From an uncultured Lachnospiraceae bacterium (GTDB lineage Bacteria > Bacillota > Clostridia > Lachnospirales > Lachnospiraceae), in the NCBI GenBank assembly GCA_946536155.1, contig CAMNEB010000003.1, positions 1 to 49,234 of the forward strand: DNA of 49,234 nucleotides, read 5' to 3'. A program made the position numbers and the translations under genes. Positions within the stretch are counted from its first letter, which is position 1; each line of letters opens with the position of its first letter. The notes beneath the pieces were generated by a model that worked only from the letters and a program-made list of their open reading frames with translations, did not search any database and was not told the origin of the DNA. Of the stretch, positions 24,291 through 31,756 are shown piece after piece.

Positions 24291-27257
24291 ATGACTATGA
24301 GAAACGGTACCAAAAAATTAATAGGAACTATAGTTTTCTGCGGTGCTTTCGCAGGCGTTTGCGTACTCCTCAACCTTCGCGGAAAAGAGGACTACAGTGA
24401 AAAGTATGCGGGATATGATCTGAATTCAGATATTGCCGGAATGGAAAGAGCCGGCACATATTCAGGCTATCTTCTGGAACATGAAGGAGCTGCATATCCC
24501 AATAAGACGGTTGATATCGATATCTTCAACTTCACTGCAGGCGATGAAGGCGGAGTCGAGGTAGTAAATGATTATTACGGAGTTGCAAAGGCTCTGTATA
24601 CCGATACCGAATCGGAGGTAACGTTCTCGGTGGATGTACCCGAGAGCGGATATTATTATGTAAAGATGGATTACCTCATCCCCGAGTCCAGAGGTGTCGC
24701 TGCAGAGAGGAGCATTTCCATTAACGGAGAGCTTCCTTTTACCGATGCGGGTAATCTTTCCTTCAGCCGTATCTGGACTGACGGCGGTGAGATCAAGGTT
24801 GACAATCAGGGCAACCAGATCAGGCCTTCACAGGTGGAGATCTATGACTGGCAGACTTCCTATTTCAGAGATGATATGGGATATGTCCAGGATCCTTATA
24901 CTTTCTATTTTGATCAGGGTCAGACGGATATCACTCTCGGTGCAGAGAATGAACCCATGGCCATCAAGGGACTCAGACTTGAGCCTGTAGCTCCCATCCG
25001 TTCCTATGATGAATATATTGCTTCTCTTCCCGCAGATACCGGTGCGGCTTCCGATTTCTATGAAGTGATCCAGGGCGAAGATTCGGTTCGCCGTTCAGAA
25101 TCATCTCTTTATGCAAAATATGACAGGTCTTCACCGACCACCGTTCCCTACAGCGTCACCAACACCGTCCTCAATTATACCGGCGGCGAAGCGTGGAGAG
25201 CATACGGACAGTGGATCGAGTGGGAGTTTGAGGTTCCCGAAGACGGCTACTACAACATTATGATCAAGGGCCGTCAGAATTATCAGAGAGGACAGGTTTC
25301 GTCCCGCGCCATCTACATCGACGGAGAGATCCCCTTTGCAGAGGCAGGCGTTGTTTCCTTCCCTTATGATACGGACTGGAGATGCGTCGAACTCGAGGAC
25401 GAGAACAAAGAGGATTACAAGTTCTATCTTACAAAGGGTACCCACACCATCAGAGCAGAGTCTGTTCTCGGAAGTGTAGGTCCGATCGTTCAGGAACTTG
25501 AGGATTCAACCTTCAGACTTAACCAGATCTACAGAAAGATCCTTGTTTATACCGGTGCAAATCCGGACCAGTACAGAGACTACCGTATTCAGGACAACTA
25601 TCCCGAAGTTATGGAAGCTATGGAGCTTGAATACAGAAGACTCTACAAGATCATCGATGAGTATGTCGAGTTCTCCGGACAGAAGGCTGATAACATAGCT
25701 TCAGCCCAGACCGTTGCTCAGCAGCTCGAGCGTTTCTGTGAGAAGCCCGGCAAGATCACTCATGAGTTTACTACATTTAAGGATAACATCACCGCCATCG
25801 GTACTGCGATGCTCAATATGAGCGATACCAAGATGGATATCGATTACATCGTCATCACCGGAACCGGAGTCGACCCCAAGAAGGATAAGTCACACTTCTG
25901 GAACAAGGCGGCTCACGAGGTCAAGAGCTTCATCGCATCATTCATCGTCGACTATAACGCTGTCGGAGATGTTTACGAAGATGCGAGCAGAGCAGATACC
26001 ATTAAGGTATGGGTTCTCACCGGACGTGATCAGGGTACCATCCTTAAGACGATGATCGATGACACCTTCACTCCCGAGTCGGGCGTCAAGGTCAATGTGG
26101 ACATAGTCGATCCCGGAGCTCTTATGAATGCGGTTCTTGCAGGAAGAGGACCTGACGTGGTTCTTTCCGTCGGTGCCGATCAGCCTGTAAACTACGCACT
26201 CAGACATGCTTCCGAAGATATCACCCAGTTCGAGGGATGGCAGGATGTGCTCAGCCATTATTCACCCAGTTCCTACGAACAGTACAAGCTCGAAGGCGGA
26301 ATTTACGCAGTTCCCGAGCAGCAGACCTTCAACGTAATGTTCTATCGTGAAGACGTTCTTGAAGAGCTCGGTCTTGAACCGCCCAACACCTGGCAGGATC
26401 TTATAGAGATGATGCCTACGATCCAGGGTAATAACCTTTCCGTGGGAATTCCTACGGCAGCAGGATCCAGCGGTGCTGCCACAGCCAGTACCGCAGTCGC
26501 ATCTACGGCACCCGACCTTTCACTCTACTTCACACTTCTCTTCCAGTACGGCGGAGATATGTACAATGAGGCGGGAACCAAGACCACTGTCGATTCCGAA
26601 GCAGGTGTCAGAGCATTTGATGATTATCTCAAATACTTCAATGACTACGGCCTTCCTACGATATATGACTTCGTTAGCCGTTTCCGTTCAGGAGAGATGC
26701 CCATCGGTATCAGTGCATATTCTACATATAACACTCTGATGGTATCCGCTCCCGAGATCAGAGGTCTCTGGGATTTCACACTTGTTCCCGGAACCATCCG
26801 GACTGATGCGGCAGGCAACGAGTATATCGACAGATCCGTATTCATAACAGGTAATGCGACCATGATGATCGCCACCGATGACGAACAGGTCAAGCTTAAT
26901 TCCTGGGAGTTCATGAAGTGGTGGGCAAGACCTGAGACTCAGGTAAGATTCGGACGAGAGATCGAAGCACTCCTCGGATCTTCCGCAAGATATGCTACCG
27001 CTAACCGCGATGCATTCTCACAGCTTTCATGGAGCTACAACGATATCAGAGTTCTTAATGAACAGTGGGATACCACAGTCGGTATCAGAGAAGTGCCCGG
27101 CGGATATTACACCGGTCGCCACATCGCAAATGCCTGCAGAAAGGTCATCAACGAAAAGACGGACAGCCGTGAGACGATCATCGACTATTCGATCCTTATC
27201 AACGATGAGATAGACAGAAAGCGCAGAGAGTTCGGTTTACCGTTATACGGAGAGTAA
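24291..27257 (+). CDS. Giant membrane-anchored extracellular solute-binding protein with two carbohydrate-binding-like repeats
   Basis: 988 residues, about twice a normal binding protein. A hydrophobic anchor at ~9-28 has no proper lipobox (AGVC has Val before Cys), so a signal anchor is likely. Two similar beta-sandwich units follow, around 105-150 (FSVDVPESGYYYVKMDYL, RSISINGELPFTDAG) and 306-352 (FEVPEDGYYNIMIKGR, RAIYIDGEIPFAEAG), resembling CBM6/35-like folds. A helical spacer runs ~400-560. Residues ~565-965 are a family 1 solute-binding fold (IKVWVLTGRDQG, GRGPDVVLSVGADQPVNYA, IYAVPEQQTFNVMFYREDVL, WEFMKWWARPETQVRFGRE). No ribosome binding site precedes 24291 or the next in-frame ATG (24297). 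First gene of the operon. Substrate unknown. Confidence 0.85.
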   Translation: MTMRNGTKKLIGTIVFCGAFAGVCVLLNLRGKEDYSEKYAGYDLNSDIAGMERAGTYSGYLLEHEGAAYPNKTVDIDIFNFTAGDEGGVEVVNDYYGVAKALYTDTESEVTFSVDVPESGYYYVKMDYLIPESRGVAAERSISINGELPFTDAGNLSFSRIWTDGGEIKVDNQGNQIRPSQVEIYDWQTSYFRDDMGYVQDPYTFYFDQGQTDITLGAENEPMAIKGLRLEPVAPIRSYDEYIASLPADTGAASDFYEVIQGEDSVRRSESSLYAKYDRSSPTTVPYSVTNTVLNYTGGEAWRAYGQWIEWEFEVPEDGYYNIMIKGRQNYQRGQVSSRAIYIDGEIPFAEAGVVSFPYDTDWRCVELEDENKEDYKFYLTKGTHTIRAESVLGSVGPIVQELEDSTFRLNQIYRKILVYTGANPDQYRDYRIQDNYPEVMEAMELEYRRLYKIIDEYVEFSGQKADNIASAQTVAQQLERFCEKPGKITHEFTTFKDNITAIGTAMLNMSDTKMDIDYIVITGTGVDPKKDKSHFWNKAAHEVKSFIASFIVDYNAVGDVYEDASRADTIKVWVLTGRDQGTILKTMIDDTFTPESGVKVNVDIVDPGALMNAVLAGRGPDVVLSVGADQPVNYALRHASEDITQFEGWQDVLSHYSPSSYEQYKLEGGIYAVPEQQTFNVMFYREDVLEELGLEPPNTWQDLIEMMPTIQGNNLSVGIPTAAGSSGAATASTAVASTAPDLSLYFTLLFQYGGDMYNEAGTKTTVDSEAGVRAFDDYLKYFNDYGLPTIYDFVSRFRSGEMPIGISAYSTYNTLMVSAPEIRGLWDFTLVPGTIRTDAAGNEYIDRSVFITGNATMMIATDDEQVKLNSWEFMKWWARPETQVRFGREIEALLGSSARYATANRDAFSQLSWSYNDIRVLNEQWDTTVGIREVPGGYYTGRHIANACRKVINEKTDSRETIIDYSILINDEIDRKRREFGLPLYGE

Positions 27258-27260
27258 ATC

Positions 27261-28199
27261 ATGTCACAATTTGTAAACGATTATATCAAGGTTAAAAAGC
27301 ATAACTTCAGAGTCGGAGTGAAGAAGGCAAGACTTTCAAAGAGCTGCTATCTTTTCCTGGCTCCCTATGCGATCCTTTTCACGACCTTCTTTATACTGCC
27401 GATCGTGATCTCGATCATCTTCAGTTTTACTTACTATAATATTCTGGAGCCTCCCAGATTTATCGGACTTCATAATTACCTGTCTCTTTTCCTTGAGGAT
27501 GATATATTCCTGATCTCTATCAAGAATACCTTCATGATCGCTATCATCACCGGACCTCTGGGATACATAATGTCATTCCTGTTTGCATGGCTCATAAACG
27601 AGCTTCCCAGATGGGTACGAAGTGTTGCGGTCGTCATTTTCTACGCACCTTCCATCGCAGGTAACTGTTACGTTATCTTTTCCGTATTTTTCAGAGGCGA
27701 TGCATACGGGCATATCAATGCATTCCTTATAAACAATGGTTTTATCGATGCCCCGATCCTCTGGTTCACCGATCCCAGATACATGCTCAACGTATGTATG
27801 GGCGTCATTCTCTGGATGAGCCTCGGAACCGGATTCCTTTCATTCGTTGCAGGTCTTCAGGGTGTTGACAAGTCACAGTTCGAAGCCGGATACATGGACG
27901 GTATCAAGAACAGATGGCAGGAGCTCTGGTACATCACTCTCCCCAGCATGAAACCCATGCTCATGTTCGGTGCGATCATGTCCATAACCCAGGCATTCGG
28001 TGTCTGCGACGTTACCATGGCACTTTGCGGATATCCTTCGACGGACTACGCAGCAAGAACCATTGTCACCCACCTTTTTGACTATGGTTTCACAAGATTC
28101 GAAATGGGTTACGCATGTGCTATCGCGACCATTCTGTTCCTGTTAATGATGCTCTGCAACAAGGCAATACAGTCACTTCTTGCAAGAGTAGGTACCTGA
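27261..28199 (+). CDS. ABC transporter permease 1A (MalF/UgpA type)
   Basis: 312 residues, six hydrophobic segments, EAA loop FEAGYMDGIKNRWQELWYITLP at about 206-227. GGAGAG lies 6 bases before the ATG and the gap to the binding protein is 3 bases. It should pair with the next gene to form the membrane channel for the 988-residue binding protein. No ATPase gene is nearby. Confidence 0.92.
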   Translation: MSQFVNDYIKVKKHNFRVGVKKARLSKSCYLFLAPYAILFTTFFILPIVISIIFSFTYYNILEPPRFIGLHNYLSLFLEDDIFLISIKNTFMIAIITGPLGYIMSFLFAWLINELPRWVRSVAVVIFYAPSIAGNCYVIFSVFFRGDAYGHINAFLINNGFIDAPILWFTDPRYMLNVCMGVILWMSLGTGFLSFVAGLQGVDKSQFEAGYMDGIKNRWQELWYITLPSMKPMLMFGAIMSITQAFGVCDVTMALCGYPSTDYAARTIVTHLFDYGFTRFEMGYACAIATILFLLMMLCNKAIQSLLARVGT

Positions 28200-28209
28200 G
28201 ATATCCGAT

Positions 28210-29340
28210 ATGAGTAATTTTTCACCAGAAAACAATGAAATCCGTGAGGAGACAGGCAACGTGACTACCGATCTCGATCAGAATTTAGACAATCTCGAAA
28301 CGGATGAGACATTTGCTCCCGAAGCAGGAGAAGCTGCGGAGGCTTCGCTCGAGCCCGCAGAGTTCACTGTTTCAGATGAGTACAAATCATCTTTGGCGGA
28401 AGCGATTATTTCATCTGAAGACGGCACATCAAAAAAGCGTGCCGGCAAGAAAAAGAAAGATGATGATGAAGAGGTATACAAGAAACCGCTCATCAAGAGG
28501 CGTAAGCCCAATCGAAGCGTAGCGGGAGATATTTTCCTTTATATCTTCCTTGCCTTTGTGGCGGTTGTGATGTTCTTCCCCATAGTCTACGCTGTCGAAT
28601 CCGCGTTGAAGCCTCTGGATGAACTCTTCAAGTTCCCTCCGAAGATATTTGCCCAGAACCCTACGCTTGACAACTTCTCGGATCTGTTTGTCACACTGAG
28701 TAAGTCATACGTTTCGTTCTCAAGATACCTGTTCAACACGGTGTTCATCACCTTTATGGGAACCGCGGGCCATCTCTTCATCGCATCCATGGCTGCATTC
28801 GTTCTTGCAAAGTACGAATTCCCCGGCGGCAAGACATTCTTCAAGGTCGTCACCGTTGCAATGATGTTCACCGGTTATGTTACCGGTATTCCCAACTACA
28901 TCATCATGAGTAAGCTGGGAATGATCGATACCTACTGGTCCATAATCATCCCCGCATTTGCTTCGCCCATGGGACTCTTCCTTATGAAGCAGTTCATGGA
29001 AGGTCTTCCCACCTCCCTTATCGAGGCGGCCAAGATTGACGGAGCTACAGAGTGGAAAGTATTTACCAGCATCGTAATGCCTAACGTCAAGCCCGCATGG
29101 CTGACGCTGATCATATTCTCCGTTCAGGGTCTGTGGAATAACAAAGCATCGGCTCTTATCTATTCGGAGGAGATGAAGACACTTCCTTACGCCATGCAGC
29201 AGATACAGGCAGGCGGAATCGCCAGAACAGGTGAAGCTGCAGCGGTTCTCGTAGTACTGATGGTAGTACCTATTACAATATTCATATTCTCGGAGAGCCA
29301 GATTCTCGAAACCATGGCTTCTTCCGGCTTGAAGGATTGA
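28210..29340 (+). CDS. ABC transporter permease 1B with a long charged N-terminal extension
   Basis: 376 residues. Residues 1-100 form a cytosolic extension, acidic at first (EAGEAAEASLEPAEF) and then basic (KKRAGKKKKDDDEE...KPLIKRRKPNR). The usual MalG-type permease follows with six hydrophobic segments and the EAA loop IEAAKIDGATEWKVFTSIVMP near 273-293. Ordinary permeases of this class have only ~10-20 residues before the first helix. The extension may contact the shared ATPase or the cytosolic tails of neighbouring membrane proteins (inference). Translation probably overlaps that of the next gene. Confidence 0.9.
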   Translation: MSNFSPENNEIREETGNVTTDLDQNLDNLETDETFAPEAGEAAEASLEPAEFTVSDEYKSSLAEAIISSEDGTSKKRAGKKKKDDDEEVYKKPLIKRRKPNRSVAGDIFLYIFLAFVAVVMFFPIVYAVESALKPLDELFKFPPKIFAQNPTLDNFSDLFVTLSKSYVSFSRYLFNTVFITFMGTAGHLFIASMAAFVLAKYEFPGGKTFFKVVTVAMMFTGYVTGIPNYIIMSKLGMIDTYWSIIIPAFASPMGLFLMKQFMEGLPTSLIEAAKIDGATEWKVFTSIVMPNVKPAWLTLIIFSVQGLWNNKASALIYSEEMKTLPYAMQQIQAGGIARTGEAAAVLVVLMVVPITIFIFSESQILETMASSGLKD

Positions 29341-29345
29341 TGCTG

Positions 29346-30974
29346 ATGAAAATGTCCGGTTTTAAACAATTAAAAACATTAGGGATCGCTGCTGCTGTTG
29401 CGGCAGCGGCTCTTGCGGTTCCGATGCATGCACAGGCCATCGAACACAGAACTTACACCTATATCTACGATTATTGGGAGGAAGTTCAGGACTGCCCGAA
29501 CGTCTATGATGTTTATTCCGTATATACATCTTCGGACCTCGGTCTGGACAAGAGAATGAATTCACCCAGCGGTCTTTATGTCAAGGATGATCACGTATAT
29601 ATCTGTGACACCGGAAACAACCGCATCGTAGTTCTGGAGAAGACTGAAACCGGCCTTGTTCCCTCTGACATCATAGAGAAGGTCAAGGGTGCTCCCGGTG
29701 AGAACTCTCTCAGCGGACCTACAGATATAGCCATTTCCGACGAAGGAAATATTTTTATCGCCGACAAGGGTAATAACAGGATCATCAAGACGGACAGCAA
29801 TCTGAACTATATCATGGAGTTCGGGCTTCCCACGGATTCGGCGATATCATCCGATACCACATTCTTCCCCAACAAGATCGTCATCGATACCGCGGAGAGA
29901 GTGTACTGCATAGCGGACGGTATCAACAAAGGACTTATCAAGTACGAAGCAGACGGAACGTTTTCCGGATTTGTCGGTGCTACCAAGGCCGCTTATGACT
30001 GGCTGGATTATCTCTGGAAGAGATTCGCTACCCAGGAACAGCTGGACAGAATGCAGAACGACGTTCCTACCGAGTATGACAACATCTATATGGACTATGA
30101 AGGGTTCATATATGCATGCACGGGAAGGTTCGAGCCTGAAGATCTCGATGCCGGAACCGTTGATGCTGTAAGAAGACTTAACCTTCTGGGAAATGACATT
30201 CTTGTCAGAAACAGCGATATTCCCGTATACGGAGATCTCTACTGGGGATCTGCCGGCGGATATTCGGGACCTTCATATTTCTCCGATGTCACCGCATTTG
30301 AAAATGACATTTTCGTATGCCTTGACAGAAACCGCGGAAGACTGTTCGGATATGACGATCAGGGACGCATGGTATTTGCATTCGGCGGTAACGGAAATAT
30401 GGACGGATATTTCAGACGTCCCGTTGCCATCGATCATATAGGATATGATCTCATCGTTCTCGATACACTCGACTGCTCGATAACCTATTTTGTTCTCAGT
30501 GATTTCGGTAAGGACATATACGGAGCTATCGATAAGTTCGACGAAGGCGACTATGACGAGTCCGGAGCTCTTTGGGAGAAGGTACTTTCCACCGACGGAA
30601 ACTATGATCTTGCATATATCGGGATCGGACGTTCTCTTCTCAGACAGGAGAGATACAAAGAGGCGATGAAGTATTTCGAGATCAAGTATGACGATGACAA
30701 TTACTCCAAAGCTTTCAAGGAATACAGAAAAGAGTGGATACAGACCCATCTCTTTGCGACTGTCCTTGTACTGCTGATCCTCATCCTCATTCCTCTTACC
30801 CTTGATAAGATAAGGGATATGAAGATCGAAATAGCAACATCCGATGTATTCAGATTCCCGGATCCCGAGGATAATATGACCAGGGAAGAGATCAGGGAGT
30901 ATCACAAAAAACAGAGACAGGAAGCCAGGGAGCGTGAAAAAGCTAAGAAAGCTGCCCGCAAACGTGGTTATTAA
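29346..30974 (+). CDS. NHL beta-propeller / TPR protein with C-terminal membrane anchor
   Basis: 542 residues from the ATG at 29346 (GAAGGA 9 bases upstream; ATGs at 29340 and 29352 are alternatives). Signal peptide to about residue 31. NHL-type blades include YICDTGNNRIVVLEK, IFIADKGNNRIIKTD and later RGRLFGYDDQGRMVFAFGG. A TPR-like helical pair follows near 400-455 (ALWEKVLSTDGNYDLAYIGIGRS, ERYKEAMKYFEIKYDD). One membrane helix at ~468-485 is followed by a cytosolic tail rich in Lys, Arg and Glu. An outward-facing protein interaction or sensing platform for the importer is inferred. No catalytic residues are evident. Confidence 0.8.
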   Translation: MKMSGFKQLKTLGIAAAVAAAALAVPMHAQAIEHRTYTYIYDYWEEVQDCPNVYDVYSVYTSSDLGLDKRMNSPSGLYVKDDHVYICDTGNNRIVVLEKTETGLVPSDIIEKVKGAPGENSLSGPTDIAISDEGNIFIADKGNNRIIKTDSNLNYIMEFGLPTDSAISSDTTFFPNKIVIDTAERVYCIADGINKGLIKYEADGTFSGFVGATKAAYDWLDYLWKRFATQEQLDRMQNDVPTEYDNIYMDYEGFIYACTGRFEPEDLDAGTVDAVRRLNLLGNDILVRNSDIPVYGDLYWGSAGGYSGPSYFSDVTAFENDIFVCLDRNRGRLFGYDDQGRMVFAFGGNGNMDGYFRRPVAIDHIGYDLIVLDTLDCSITYFVLSDFGKDIYGAIDKFDEGDYDESGALWEKVLSTDGNYDLAYIGIGRSLLRQERYKEAMKYFEIKYDDDNYSKAFKEYRKEWIQTHLFATVLVLLILILIPLTLDKIRDMKIEIATSDVFRFPDPEDNMTREEIREYHKKQRQEAREREKAKKAARKRGY

Positions 30975-30997
30975 CAGGTCTACTTGAGAGAATTGAT

Positions 30998-31693
30998 ATG
31001 GCAGGATTAACTATTAACGAAAACAACATCATAGGAAAATGCGCAGGATGGTTTAAGAATACCTTCAACGCAAAGTATTGGGATTCGCTTAAGTTTTCTC
31101 TTTACTGCATAACGCATCCGCTCGACGGATTCTGGGATCTGACCCATGAAAAGAGGGGAACATATGCAGCGGCGAACACCATCTTGTTTTTGACGATCCT
31201 CATAAGGATCCTCAAGCTCAAGTACACCAGCTTCATCTTTATCACGGTCTATTGGGAAGAACTCAATATATTCCTTTACATAGCGAGTATCCTTTTCCCG
31301 CTTGCACTGTTTGTTATCGGAAACTGGGCGACCACGACTCTGTTTGACGGTAAAGGCCGGCTTGGTCAGGTATATATCGGAACCTGTTATTCGCTTGTTC
31401 CCTATCCTCTGATGCAGATTCCCCTTATGTTCATCAGTAACGTTGTCACCAATGAAGAAGCAGAGTTCTATTCGGTTCTCTCGGCTCTTTCCATCGTATG
31501 GTGCGGAGTCCTTATCATTGCGGCGATGGGACAGATACATGAGTTCTCGGGAGCAAAGAATATACTGTTCATGATCTTCTCGCTCTTTGCAATGCTGGTC
31601 ATGGTCTTCATCCTGCTTTTGTTCTTCAGTATGATCTCCCAGGGTGTTGCGTATTTCTACTCGCTCTACAGAGAGTTCATGTTCAGGATGTAG
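30998..31693 (+). CDS. Yip1-family multi-pass membrane protein
   Basis: 231 residues with about five to six hydrophobic segments, and the amphipathic N-terminal stretch and CITHPLDGFWDLTHEKRG motif typical of bacterial Yip1 (PF04893) proteins. It sits between the NHL/TPR protein and the DUF5696 protein in the operon. Bacterial Yip1 proteins have no settled function; a scaffold or assembly role for the importer is a guess based on position. GAGAGAATTGAT precedes the start. Confidence 0.8.
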   Translation: MAGLTINENNIIGKCAGWFKNTFNAKYWDSLKFSLYCITHPLDGFWDLTHEKRGTYAAANTILFLTILIRILKLKYTSFIFITVYWEELNIFLYIASILFPLALFVIGNWATTTLFDGKGRLGQVYIGTCYSLVPYPLMQIPLMFISNVVTNEEAEFYSVLSALSIVWCGVLIIAAMGQIHEFSGAKNILFMIFSLFAMLVMVFILLLFFSMISQGVAYFYSLYREFMFRM

Positions 31694-31756
31694 CCAGATC
31701 TCAGTCAGTGTGATCCATAATCAGATTTTAAATAATTCAGTTATACCGGAGCATTC

